Assembly (NCBI RefSeq): GCF_015234275.1
Contig: NZ_JADGII010000003.1
DNA: 64,000 bases
Strand: one strand, 5' to 3'
DNA from: Prosthecochloris ethylica
GTDB taxonomy: Bacteria > Bacteroidota > Chlorobiia > Chlorobiales > Chlorobiaceae
The translations under genes and the position numbers were made by a program. Below the pieces are notes generated by a model. That model worked only from the letters and a program-made list of their open reading frames with translations, had not been told where the DNA came from and ran no database searches. This document shows, in pieces, positions 53,936 through 63,033 of this stretch; within the stretch, counting starts at the first letter, position 1; each line of letters begins with the position of its first letter.

Positions 53936-54652
53936 TCAGCTGTTTTCGGTCCCATTGCGTCTCATCAGAACCGGCTCCCGAACCTTCATCTGAACGCATG
54001 ATGCAAGATCAGGAGCAATGACGACGTGCGCACCCTCGATATCCAGGGTCAGAGGCCCCTGAAAAGGGGCTTTATCCAGAAGGACCACCACCCTGTCCGG
54101 CTGGAATCCGAGTTCATGCAAGTATTTCAACCGGTCCGCGTCATCGCTGCACAACGCTGCAACCTGTGCAGTCACTCCCTTGTCAAGTTCGGACAACGCA
54201 GTAGTCTCTACCCGGCGACACTCGCCAGAAGATGTCGGTATGGGATGACCATGAGGGTCCACTTCAGGATAATCGAGCATGTTGTCCAGAGCGTCGGTCA
54301 GGCGATCGGAAATCACATGCTCGAGACGGCAGGCTTCATCATGAACGTCATAGATGCTGTATCCGGCCATACGCACGAGAAAGGTCTCGATCAGGCGGCG
54401 CTTCCGCAATAACCGCCCGGCATAGAGATGCCCTTTCCTGCTCAGCGAAACCCCCTCCCGCCATTCATGCTCGAGATACCCTTTTTCGGTCAGCTTCCTC
54501 ACCTTCTCGGATACGGTTGACATGCTGTGCCCTGTCGCCTCGGCAAGACGGCTGACAGTGACCTCCCCGTCCTCCGCTTTCCTGCTCAGCTTCAGCACCG
54601 TAATCAGGTACATCTCGTTCGACTCGCCAAGATGTGTACTCATCATGTTCAT
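53936..54652 (-). CDS. DtxR-family iron-dependent regulator
   Basis: The 238-residue protein has an N-terminal winged helix (VSRLAEATGHSMSTVSEKVR), a dimerisation domain with the metal-ligand set ACRLEHVISDRL (Cys-x2-Glu-His, the iron-type arrangement rather than that of MntR) and a C-terminal FeoA/SH3-like domain (LGFQPDRVVVLLDKAPFQGP). It should repress iron genes when Fe(II) is plentiful. ATG 54652 (MNMMSTH) is chosen; frames reaching 54754 run through a terminator hairpin. It is the best candidate to bind the 17-bp motif found four times in this region. Confidence 0.9.
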   Translation of the reverse strand: MNMMSTHLGESNEMYLITVLKLSRKAEDGEVTVSRLAEATGHSMSTVSEKVRKLTEKGYLEHEWREGVSLSRKGHLYAGRLLRKRRLIETFLVRMAGYSIYDVHDEACRLEHVISDRLTDALDNMLDYPEVDPHGHPIPTSSGECRRVETTALSELDKGVTAQVAALCSDDADRLKYLHELGFQPDRVVVLLDKAPFQGPLTLDIEGAHVVIAPDLASCVQMKVREPVLMRRNGTENS

Positions 54653-54672
54653 CGACAGAAAATTCAAAAGCC

Positions 54673-54704
54673 AAAAAAAACCCCCCTGCAGACCTGCAGG
54701 GGGG
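54673..54704 (-). terminator. Terminator hairpin in the regulator leader
   Basis: On the minus strand CCCCCCTGC and GCAGGGGGG form a 9-bp stem (arms to 54704 and from 54681) with a 6-nt loop, followed by T8 (54680-54673). It lies 20 bp upstream of the DtxR-type start, so a transcript begun at the motif at 54783 would end here unless read through. Confidence 0.8.
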
Positions 54705-54782
54705 AGAAAGAACACAACACAACGGAAGGAAACACTATCACTCATGTACAACACACACTACTCAGAACATGCAAAAAATATC

Positions 54783-54799
54783 TTATTTAGACAAATTAA
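54783..54799 (-). promoter_or_regulatory. Iron-box-like motif, copy 3
   Basis: TTATTTAGACAAATTAA differs from the palindrome at 62919-62935 only at two symmetric positions. It lies 131 bp upstream of the DtxR-type start and 206 bp past the end of the methyltransferase gene, consistent with autoregulation. The 350 bp around it hold no other gene. Confidence 0.65.
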
Positions 54800-55004
54800 A
54801 AACTCATCAATCACCAGAAACACACATAATTTTGAGATCCCCGGCAACTTCACTCGCCTGGTATTGCAGAAGGTAATAGATGTCGCTCTCAACGAGAATG
54901 ATGAACAGCCGCTCGAAGGGGACTCTGATAATCCCGGAAATCACCGGATGAAGCAAGCCGGACATGCCTGTTGGCGATACCCTGAAACAGTCAGCACACC
55001 GGTT

Positions 55005-55655
55005 TCAGGAAACGGCGGAAGCAGGACAGGCAACGACATATCCCAGCATCAAGCCTGGAGACTGCTCTTCATAGTTGATCTCAACAGTCTCTCGTTTCAT
55101 TACCTCGAAACCACAACCGTCAATCAACGTGCAAAGACTGTCGCAGGTAAAAAGATGGTGGGACTTGTGCCCCGACCTCGAGGCACAGTGAAGGTAGCGT
55201 TCGAGATTGTCCCGGGTTTCCGCATGGCAGTAGGTCGGCGCGAGAAGCACACCTGACGACCTCAGCACACGACGAGCTTCACACAATGCCGCTTCAGGAG
55301 TTTTCATGACATGCAGGGAATTCAGAATGACGACGGCGTCGAACACTCGGTCAGGAAAATCGAGTTCATAGGCGCTTTGCACATGAAACGAGATGTTATC
55401 GACACCCGATGCCGCGGCTTTTTCCCGCAGAACGGCAATCATTTCCGGCTCCAGATCCAGGGCGTCAACCTGTCCGGCCTGTCGTGCCATCGCCAGAGAG
55501 ACGTTCCCCGTGCCGGCCGCAACATCCAGAACTCTTTGTACACGACCGACATCCCTGCAGATTCTTTTTATCAAAGCATCGATGTCGGGATTCGACTGTT
55601 TGTCGAAAGTTCGGGCGTTTTCAGCCCAGAACGAGGTGTAGTCATCTGACGCCAT
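55005..55655 (-). CDS. Class I SAM-dependent methyltransferase
   Basis: About 216 residues with a methyltransferase fold: motif I VLDVAAGTGNVSLAMARQAG, VDALDLEPEMIAVLREKAAA, and motif IV FDAVVILNSLHVMKTPEAAL, followed by ARRVLRSSGVLLAPTYCHAE. It resembles the UbiE/Methyltransf_11 group; the acceptor is unknown. It is last in an iron-type uptake operon, 55 bp after the second ABC gene. ATG 55655 has GGAAAG upstream; 55679 would add eight residues. Confidence 0.85.
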   Translation of the reverse strand: MASDDYTSFWAENARTFDKQSNPDIDALIKRICRDVGRVQRVLDVAAGTGNVSLAMARQAGQVDALDLEPEMIAVLREKAAASGVDNISFHVQSAYELDFPDRVFDAVVILNSLHVMKTPEAALCEARRVLRSSGVLLAPTYCHAETRDNLERYLHCASRSGHKSHHLFTCDSLCTLIDGCGFEVMKRETVEINYEEQSPGLMLGYVVACPASAVS

Positions 55656-55710
55656 ACTGTCTTTCCATGTTTTCTGCATTGCTTCACAAGCACTGGCACG
55701 GCTTCGGCTA

Positions 55711-57483
55711 TTATGCGCTGATGTGCCACTCTTTGACTCTTTGTTGCGCTGACCACAAGTTGAAGTATTTTCCTCCTTTGGCGATCAGTTCATCATGTTT
55801 TCCGCTTTCCACTATTTCGCCCTTATCGATAACCAGAATGTTATCCGCTCCGGAGATCGTGGACAATCGATGAGCGATCACGATCACCGTTTTATCCTCA
55901 ACAAGTTTATCTATCGCATTCTGCACCGCCACTTCACTCTCCGTATCGAGGGCGGCCGTCGGTTCATCGAGAATGACGATGGGCGCATCTTTGAGAATCG
56001 CCCTGGCTATGCTGATGCGCTGGCGCTCGCCGCCAGACAGGGAGCCGCCTATGTCACCAACACCTGTATCATATCCATCAGGAAGCCGCTCGATGAATTC
56101 ATGACAATGGGCCGCTCTGGCCGCATCCCTGACCTCTTCATCACTGGCTCCCGGTTTCGCGATGCGGATATTTTCAATGATGCTCTCATCAAAGAGATAG
56201 ACATCCTGAAAGACCACCGAAAACATGCTCAGGAGATACCCCTGAGACATGTGGCGAATATCGGCCCCGCCAATTTCGATCACTCCCTTTTGCGGGTCGG
56301 CATATCGCATCATCAGCTTGGTCATGGTCGTCTTCCCTGAACCGGAAGGGCCGACAAAAGCCGTCATCGATTGACCGGGAATCCGTACGCTGACTCCCTT
56401 CAACGCCATATCTTCCTGGCCATGGTATCTGAAATCAACAGACCTGAATTCAACGTCATAGCTGCTGATCTCGGCTTGCGGTTCTTCTACATCGAGAGGG
56501 GCGACTGCCAACACCTCTTTGACCCGTTTGAACGAGGCGGCCATGATATCCATGACCGCCGTGATAGCCAGAAAAATCGACATCGGCTCCATGAGGCGCG
56601 AGACCATCACCAGTACGGCGGCTACGGCGGCAACACTCATCGTTGCATCGCCGACCCACAGGCTCCCCAGGAACCCGATCACGATAAGAGTGACAAGAAT
56701 CAGCGCATCCAGCACAAGCATCAGGGTGGTGGTCTTTACAATCGTGGATTTCTGAAGATCCCGCACATGAATAATTCCCTCGTACAGTCGTTTGGCGTTG
56801 GCACCAGTCTGATTGGTTGCCCGCAGCACGGCAAGCCCCTGGATGTACTCGATGATGTTGGATTCCAGTGCCGCGTTGGCTCTGCCCATATCGCTCTTTT
56901 CCGCCATTCCGCTTTGTCGTTTTCTCTTATACAGCGGTATGGCAAGAGGCATCATCACCATCACAATGACGGCCATGCGCCAATCGATAAAAAACAATCC
57001 CGTAACGACCACCAGCGGGGTGATCACAACATCGAGAAACATCCCCGATATCATACCCAGCATGGTGACGCTCTCATCCACATTGCTGGACAAGCTGGCG
57101 TTAAGTTCTCCGGTTTTATAACGGCCCAGCCTCTCCAGAGGCATGGTGCGAAGCTTGTCCCCCAACGTCATGCGCAAACCGTGCATCACTCTGGGAAGGG
57201 TTCCCGTGTAGTCGAAATCATGGGCAAACCATCGGCTGATACCGCTCAGACAGGTGAAGACGGCAAACAGCGCAAGCCATATCAAGGCTGCGGAAGTTTC
57301 AACGGGAGTACTGAAAAGGGCGACAAAGATCAGGTAGATGCTCAGGTATGCCAGCCCCTGATTGATAAAACTGAAACTGTAGAACAGCAATGAACGGGTA
57401 TAGAGGTGCTGGTACTTGCCGGCAATCTCTTTTCCGGTCTCATAGGTCTGCTTGAATGTGGCGTATGCTGCTGCGTCAGACAT
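55711..57483 (-). CDS. ABC half-transporter, YbtQ/IrtB-like
   Basis: About 590 residues: six membrane helices in the N-terminal half (for example FALFAVFTCLSGISRWF, VVITPLVVVTGLFFIDWRM) fused to an ATPase with GPSGSGKTTMTKLMMRYADP, LSGGERQRISIARAIL and VILDEPTAALDTESE. Adjacent paired exporters-in-fold of this kind, YbtP-YbtQ and IrtA-IrtB, import ferric siderophores. The start at 57483 overlaps the end of the partner gene by 8 bp, supporting a heterodimer. A peptide or drug exporter remains possible. Confidence 0.85.
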   Translation of the reverse strand: MSDAAAYATFKQTYETGKEIAGKYQHLYTRSLLFYSFSFINQGLAYLSIYLIFVALFSTPVETSAALIWLALFAVFTCLSGISRWFAHDFDYTGTLPRVMHGLRMTLGDKLRTMPLERLGRYKTGELNASLSSNVDESVTMLGMISGMFLDVVITPLVVVTGLFFIDWRMAVIVMVMMPLAIPLYKRKRQSGMAEKSDMGRANAALESNIIEYIQGLAVLRATNQTGANAKRLYEGIIHVRDLQKSTIVKTTTLMLVLDALILVTLIVIGFLGSLWVGDATMSVAAVAAVLVMVSRLMEPMSIFLAITAVMDIMAASFKRVKEVLAVAPLDVEEPQAEISSYDVEFRSVDFRYHGQEDMALKGVSVRIPGQSMTAFVGPSGSGKTTMTKLMMRYADPQKGVIEIGGADIRHMSQGYLLSMFSVVFQDVYLFDESIIENIRIAKPGASDEEVRDAARAAHCHEFIERLPDGYDTGVGDIGGSLSGGERQRISIARAILKDAPIVILDEPTAALDTESEVAVQNAIDKLVEDKTVIVIAHRLSTISGADNILVIDKGEIVESGKHDELIAKGGKYFNLWSAQQRVKEWHISA

Positions 57484-59359
57484 GAAGGGCTCCTTTGTTG
57501 GGGTGTTCGGCCGGAGAGACGTTGTTGCCTGAACTCCGGGCGTCAATACTTCCTGTGGCTGAATCATCTGCTCCGGCCGAGTGCTTGGCATGCAGATCCC
57601 AGCCCTGAGCTGCCTCGTAGTTTGACCAGAGCCCGGCGTAAACACCCGAGTTGGCAACGAGTTCCTCGTGCCTGCCTCGCTCGACAATCTCTCCTTTATC
57701 AAATACCAGGATCTGATCGACATGGGTGATGGAGGAAAGACGATGGGCAATGGTGATGACCGTCTTGTCCCTGGTCAGGAAAGAGATGGCCCTGATGATC
57801 TCCTCTTCGCTTTCCGGATCGGCAAAAGCGGTCGCTTCATCCAGCACGACAATGGGAGCGTTGCGCAGGATCGCCCGGGCAATGGTAATGCGCTGGCGTT
57901 GACCGCCGGAAAGGCGATCGCCTCTGTCACCGGCATGGGTGTCATACCCTTCAGGCAGTTCCATGATAAAATCATGGATCTGGGCTGCTTTGGCCGCCTC
58001 GACCACTTCTTCGTCGGTGGCGTCCGGTTTTGCCATTTTAATGTTATTGGCCAGCGTATCATGGAAAAGATAGGTATCCTGAAAAACAAAGGTCACCGTA
58101 TTCATCAGATCCTCACTGGTCATCTCCCTGATATCGACCCCACCGATGGTAATGGAGCCTTTATCGATATCCCAGAAACGAGGCAACAACCTTGCCACGG
58201 TACTTTTACCGGCCCCGCTCGGCCCGACCAGGGCGGTGGAGGTACCGGGAAGAGCCGTGAAACTCACGCTGCTCAGGGCTTTCTCTTCACGGTTTTCATA
58301 AGAGAAGTCAACGTCATCGAATCGTATGGTCATCTCGCCGGGAACCTTACCCCGCTCCGCATAGGGCATGGTCGGCAAGGAGAGGATTTCCTCGATGCGA
58401 TTGGCTGCGGTGTTGGACTTTCTCAAGAAGTTGTTCAGCCACATGAGCGGCATGAAGGCATCGACCATGGCCGTCGAGATAAACAGCATTGCCACAAGGG
58501 TCGGCACGGAAAGGGTGCCCTGGCTGATAAAGAAGATTCCTCCCGCAATGACGGCCGCCATCGTGGGAAGCGGGCCGAAGATAATCATTGAAAGCCTCGA
58601 TGGCGTGCCGCAGGTATCCATCCATTTGATAAACACCGCCTCGAAACTCTCCAGGGCTTTATGATAGCGCTTGAACGAGCTGGTTCCGTCATCAAAGGTT
58701 CTGACCACGACCATCGCCTGAATAAACTCGATCACCGCCGCGTTGATTTTGCCAAGACTGGTGTCATACTCCTGTCGAATCTCACCGTAGTCTTTCATGG
58801 CGATGCTCATCAGAATCATGCCAGCGATCAGCACGCTCAGCGCAATGAGGGCCAGACGCCAGTCGAGAACAAAAATCAGCACGAGGCTGACAACCGGAGC
58901 GGCGAAGCTCCGCCCGATCATGGGGGTGCTGTCGGCGACAAAGGCATGGAGGTTTTTTACATCGTCAAGCACCACTTTTTTCAGCGCCCCCGTGCCATTG
59001 GTAATGATATAGCCCAGAGGCAGTCGCGCCATCTGTTCGGCAAGTTTTGTGCGCAGATCGACTTCGAGCTCAAAGGCGCCCAGGTGGGAAACGGCAAAGG
59101 CGATCGAGGAGAGGATAAACGCCGACAGGCCCAGGGCTCCTACGCCAATGAGCGTGCCCGTGAGACTCCAGTGTATACCCATCAAAAGCAGACTGCCGCC
59201 GTTAAGCAGCACCGCAATCACAAGCGAAAGCAGGAGGAGCGTCGCAATCGTGGCGATCGAACCAGAGGCATGGAGCAGCATGCCGCCATAGATATGGGTC
59301 TTGACCGGCTTTATGATGCGCCACAAAACCCCGTCGGCTTCTGATTTTTTATTGGACAT
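57476..59359 (-). CDS. ABC half-transporter, YbtP/IrtA-like
   Basis: About 627 residues with the same layout as its partner: membrane domain (ALIALSVLIAGMILMSIAMK), Walker A GPSGAGKSTVARLLPRF, LSGGQRQRITIARAIL, and VVLDEATAFADPESEEE. The ATAFADPESE variant of the D-loop is shared with YbtP and related siderophore-type half-transporters. No N-terminal siderophore-interacting (IrtA-like) domain is present. The C-terminus has a Ser/Asp-rich tail. It lies downstream of the TonB-dependent receptor. Confidence 0.85.
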   Translation of the reverse strand: MSNKKSEADGVLWRIIKPVKTHIYGGMLLHASGSIATIATLLLLSLVIAVLLNGGSLLLMGIHWSLTGTLIGVGALGLSAFILSSIAFAVSHLGAFELEVDLRTKLAEQMARLPLGYIITNGTGALKKVVLDDVKNLHAFVADSTPMIGRSFAAPVVSLVLIFVLDWRLALIALSVLIAGMILMSIAMKDYGEIRQEYDTSLGKINAAVIEFIQAMVVVRTFDDGTSSFKRYHKALESFEAVFIKWMDTCGTPSRLSMIIFGPLPTMAAVIAGGIFFISQGTLSVPTLVAMLFISTAMVDAFMPLMWLNNFLRKSNTAANRIEEILSLPTMPYAERGKVPGEMTIRFDDVDFSYENREEKALSSVSFTALPGTSTALVGPSGAGKSTVARLLPRFWDIDKGSITIGGVDIREMTSEDLMNTVTFVFQDTYLFHDTLANNIKMAKPDATDEEVVEAAKAAQIHDFIMELPEGYDTHAGDRGDRLSGGQRQRITIARAILRNAPIVVLDEATAFADPESEEEIIRAISFLTRDKTVITIAHRLSSITHVDQILVFDKGEIVERGRHEELVANSGVYAGLWSNYEAAQGWDLHAKHSAGADDSATGSIDARSSGNNVSPAEHPNKGALHV

Positions 59360-59488
59360 AGTGCTTTTCCTGTCAATAAGGTTATCAAAATCATACCCGG
59401 TCAGCGAGCCAATCAACACGCTGCCCGGGAACAGCAGAGATCTGAATGGTATCCCATACAGGCTGGCGACAGCAAGATACCCACCGCA

Positions 59489-61621
59489 TCAGAATCGATA
59501 CTGCGCCCCCACGCCAAACGTCCTCGGATCGCCGAATGTCGCCACGGCCGCACTGGAATTTGCCCTGAGACCATCGACATACTCTTCATCGGTGAGGTTT
59601 TTCCCGTACGCATAGACGTCCATACCTCCGCTTCGGTAGCCGACCTTCATGTCAAGCAGGGTGTGGCCGCCCTCCCTGTCGAAAGACTTGTTGGCATCGT
59701 TATAGAAGTACACAGCACCCTGGTTGTAGAGATCGGTCCGCGTGTAAAAGCCGTTTGGATGATAATAGGCAATACCCAGGCGAGCCGTATGGGACGGCGT
59801 TTGCGGGATCTTTTCACCGTCGAAAACATTGCCCGCGCCGTCATCGTAATCATCGTATTCCGCTTCGATCACGCCCAAAGCGCCGCTCAGCTCGATGCTG
59901 TCTGTCGGAAAATACGTGACTTCAAGCTCCGCGCCCCGGGAATGCGCCTTGTCGGCATTACCGGTATAATAGATACCGCCACCCGGCGACCTGTAAACAT
60001 GGATGTCCTCGATGCCCATGTAAAAGGCACTTGCAGACAGATTCAGCCGCTTGTAAGACCCCTTGATTCCCAGTTCGTAATTGGTGGATTTCTGCGGCTC
60101 GAAACTGTTGTCCTCGGCTGTTCCCGAAGAGGAGAAATAATTGAATCCTCCGGGCATGTAGCCTTTTGAAAAAGAGAAATAGGTCTTCCAGTCATCCGTT
60201 ATCCCGAAGGAAAGCGCCGCCTTGGGCAAAAAGACATCCCATGTTTTTTCGGATTCGAGGTGAAAGGCCGGTGAACCGCTTGTCCCCACCGGCAGCACAT
60301 ACATATCCAGGTCTATCTCTTTTTCGATGTGCTGGTATCGCGCACCCAGGGTCAGCTCCAGATTTGTGACGAGCGGTATCATAACCTGGCCGAAAATCGC
60401 ATAGGTTTTGCTGTCTGAAATGGATTCCGCGTTGTATTCCCAGTCTTCAAGGGCATACGTGAAGGGATTGAACGGCATCTGCATGCCGTACGGTCCCGTC
60501 TCGTGCTCCTCGGTATCCAGATACACGCCGCCAACCCACCGAAAGCCTTCCGGGTTGTTGCTAGAAAACCGCAGTTCCTCCGTCCATGTGTCGGTTTCAG
60601 CGTCATCGAACATGACGAGGCCTGCCCATAAAGGATCGTCGCCGAAATCGGCATCCCAATCGCCTTCGGTTGTCAACGTCCTGTGCGTCGTCACGGAGGT
60701 GACGGTCAGGGCATCGAAGTCATAGCTCAGATGAAGGCTTTGCGCATTGCTTTCAATCTCGCTGTAGGTTTCGGTATCGTAGCTGACTTTTTCAGCATCG
60801 TCACGGCTGAAGTCACCGGCAACGCTGCCTCCAGGCAGAGCATATCCATCCTCCAAATAGAGCTTGTTATACAGGTTCGAAATGTTCAGCCTGACATTGA
60901 ATCTTTCCGTCGGCTTGAAAAGCAGAAAGGCGCCGTAATTGTGGTTTCTCTGGCGATTGGCGTCCACCTCCATTCCGGGATAGGTGTTCTCGATCCAGCC
61001 GTCATCCTGCTCATACCAGCCATTGATGCCGAAATAGAGTTTATCCTTCACAACCGGCCCGTTGAGATTCAAAAGGCCCTGCTTGTAATCGAAGCTGCCG
61101 TACTCGGCGCCGACTTTTCCATGGAACTCGTTGGTCGGCTCCTTGCTGACGATATTGATGACGCCACCGATGGCATCCTTGCCGTAGAGTGACCCCTGAG
61201 GACCGCGCAGCACCTCTATGCGTTCCGCATTGACCAGGGAAGCGTCAAAACCGTAGGCGCGGCTGTAAGGCACGCCATCGATGTATATGACGACAGGGTT
61301 GTTGCTGGTGAACATGGATGTGTTCAGCCCCCTGAAGTTGACGGAATTACCGTGGCCGGGCGAGTAGAACGCGTTGGGTATCTCCCTGATGAGATCAGGA
61401 ACGCCCTCTATTCCTTTTTCTTCCAGAATATCTTCTCCTACAACCGTAATACTCTGGGGAACGTCCTGAACGTCCTCCTCAATCTTATTTGCGGTCACGG
61501 TCATTTCCGGCATTTCCATCGTGACACTCGCCTCGTCCTCACTGCACCATGATGTCGCCGGCACAATGGAGCAGGCTGAGCCTACACAAAAGGCAAACAC
61601 CATTTTTTTCCCGAAATCCAT
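59489..61621 (-). CDS. TonB-dependent outer-membrane receptor
   Basis: About 710 residues. A signal peptide (MDFGKKMVFAFCVGSACSIV, cleavage near SWCSEDE) is followed by the TonB box region (MPEMTVTANKIEEDVQDVPQ), a plug domain (IEVLRGPQGSLYGKDAIGGV) and a 22-strand barrel ending ATFGDPRTFGVGAQYRF with the usual terminal aromatic residue. It resembles siderophore or haem-type receptors, but the ligand is not evident. ATG 61621 has GGAG close upstream. The 207 bp before it contain nothing recognised. Confidence 0.93.
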   Translation of the reverse strand: MDFGKKMVFAFCVGSACSIVPATSWCSEDEASVTMEMPEMTVTANKIEEDVQDVPQSITVVGEDILEEKGIEGVPDLIREIPNAFYSPGHGNSVNFRGLNTSMFTSNNPVVIYIDGVPYSRAYGFDASLVNAERIEVLRGPQGSLYGKDAIGGVINIVSKEPTNEFHGKVGAEYGSFDYKQGLLNLNGPVVKDKLYFGINGWYEQDDGWIENTYPGMEVDANRQRNHNYGAFLLFKPTERFNVRLNISNLYNKLYLEDGYALPGGSVAGDFSRDDAEKVSYDTETYSEIESNAQSLHLSYDFDALTVTSVTTHRTLTTEGDWDADFGDDPLWAGLVMFDDAETDTWTEELRFSSNNPEGFRWVGGVYLDTEEHETGPYGMQMPFNPFTYALEDWEYNAESISDSKTYAIFGQVMIPLVTNLELTLGARYQHIEKEIDLDMYVLPVGTSGSPAFHLESEKTWDVFLPKAALSFGITDDWKTYFSFSKGYMPGGFNYFSSSGTAEDNSFEPQKSTNYELGIKGSYKRLNLSASAFYMGIEDIHVYRSPGGGIYYTGNADKAHSRGAELEVTYFPTDSIELSGALGVIEAEYDDYDDGAGNVFDGEKIPQTPSHTARLGIAYYHPNGFYTRTDLYNQGAVYFYNDANKSFDREGGHTLLDMKVGYRSGGMDVYAYGKNLTDEEYVDGLRANSSAAVATFGDPRTFGVGAQYRF

Positions 61622-61828
61622 TTTTTTCTCCAATTGATTTATGGGCATATCAGCCACCCTGTTGCTTAGAAAGACAATAACTGACGCGAAGGCTCCCTTT
61701 CACATATACACCATCGACCAGCCCCCCAGTCTCTCTGAAAAATGATTCCCATGATTTTACCTTGCAGTGCAGGTAATCTCCCCAACAAAAATTTTTCATA
61801 CGTGCCGGAAACACCATCGATGACACGT

Positions 61829-62659
61829 TCATTCGACCTCCAATTGAACGATCCCGGAAGCCACTCTGTCGACAATCCGGGGAAACTTCGACAGCCAGGA
61901 ATAAGGGCGCATCCTTTCCGGAAAGGGATCGGCATAGGTCATTCTCCGCTTGATCCGCAGGCGCGGATGAATCTCTTCGAACCATGCATAGTCCTTGTAA
62001 TGCAGCCCCCACGGCATGGCCGGCATGGAATAGGTCTTCGTCACTTGCAGGCCATTGAGGCTTTTGCGGGAAAGCCAGACAGGAATGACATCGAACATCA
62101 CCTGGCTGTCACGAAAGTGATCGGCTACACGATATAACAGATCCTCAACCTCATGCTCTCTGAAATACATCAGAAGTCCCGCCATGACAATGAATGCCCT
62201 GGATCCCTGAGGAATATCGTTCAACCACAGGTCGTCAAGGGCGGAGCTGACGAGAGTCTTCATTCTCTTGTTTTCAGGCAGCAGCCGCCTGCGCGCCTCG
62301 ATGCTCTCTGCAACGTCCACGGTAATCCAGCGTACCTGTCCGTTATCGACACGCCAGAACTGTGTGTCGAGTCCTTCGCCCAGAGAAATCACTGTCCCTG
62401 CCGGATATTTTTGCTGCCAGAGCCGCAGAGCATCGTCTATAACACGAGCCCGGATAGCATGACCGGCACTGGGCTTACCGAAACTCCCCTGGAAATCATA
62501 GTCGATACGCTCGACAAGAGCGGCTGACATGGGATCATCTATCAGACGATCCCCCCTTTTCTGCTCTGCGGCCCGATTCCAGAGCGGCCAGAGAAGCGTT
62601 TCAGGCACCCCGTCCAGATGCAAACTCACTTTATCGCCGAAATCTTTATCTCCCTGCAT
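61829..62659 (-). CDS. LCMT/PPM-type SAM-dependent methyltransferase
   Basis: About 276 residues of the leucine carboxyl methyltransferase-like family: SLHLDGVPETLLWPLWNRAA at the start, TVISLGEGLDTQFWRVDNGQ for SAM binding, WITVDVAESIEARRRLLPEN, and IVMAGLLMYFREHEVEDLLY. Members methylate carboxyl or hydroxyl groups of small molecules or proteins. It is the first gene of the iron-type operon, directly behind the 19-bp palindrome. The open frame extends to 62773 with an ABC-ATPase-like segment. I choose ATG 62659, which has AGGGGG upstream. Confidence 0.8.
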   Translation of the reverse strand: MQGDKDFGDKVSLHLDGVPETLLWPLWNRAAEQKRGDRLIDDPMSAALVERIDYDFQGSFGKPSAGHAIRARVIDDALRLWQQKYPAGTVISLGEGLDTQFWRVDNGQVRWITVDVAESIEARRRLLPENKRMKTLVSSALDDLWLNDIPQGSRAFIVMAGLLMYFREHEVEDLLYRVADHFRDSQVMFDVIPVWLSRKSLNGLQVTKTYSMPAMPWGLHYKDYAWFEEIHPRLRIKRRMTYADPFPERMRPYSWLSKFPRIVDRVASGIVQLEVE

Positions 62660-62773
62660 GATCACCCCCTGTGTTTTCATCAACTTTATCGAACAATGCG
62701 CACCTGGCATCATCGTGGATTTACCTTCCCCGCTCTCACCGAGAAGACCAGCTATGCCCTTACCGATCTTCAT
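62660..62773 (-). pseudogene. ABC ATPase Walker A fragment fused in frame
   Basis: The in-frame extension upstream of the methyltransferase encodes MKIGKGIAGLLGESGEGKST, which matches the P-loop region of peptide/nickel-type ABC ATPases (GLLGESGSGKST). After that the match fades within about 20 codons. It looks like the stub of a deleted ABC ATPase joined to the methyltransferase frame. A good GGGGGG site precedes its ATG, so a fused product is possible. Confidence 0.4.
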
Positions 62774-62917
62774 CAGGCCCCCCCTGCATCACTTTCACGA
62801 CGTTCGGACAGGTTTACGAGAGATTTCATATTTCAACCCCCACACAACGCTGACAGCAAACATTCTCCCACGCTGGCCAACAGCAGATGCGACTCTTGTA
62901 GCGCCAATCTTACTTTT

Positions 62918-62936
62918 TTTAATTAGACTAATTAAA
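62918..62936. promoter_or_regulatory. Iron-box-like palindrome, copy 4
   Basis: TTTAATTAGACTAATTAAA is a perfect 19-bp palindrome around a central A. It lies about 260 bp upstream of the methyltransferase start and 145 bp from the 62773 start, and heads the receptor-transporter operon. It is the most symmetric of four related sites. The gap from 62774 to 63033 is otherwise empty. Confidence 0.7.
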
Positions 62937-63033
62937 TTCAAAGCACAAAAAATTATTTACCGAATCATCCGGTTCAGGAATCATCGCACGTTCATTGCCG
63001 ATGAGAATTCAACCCCCCCGATTCTATGCCGGC

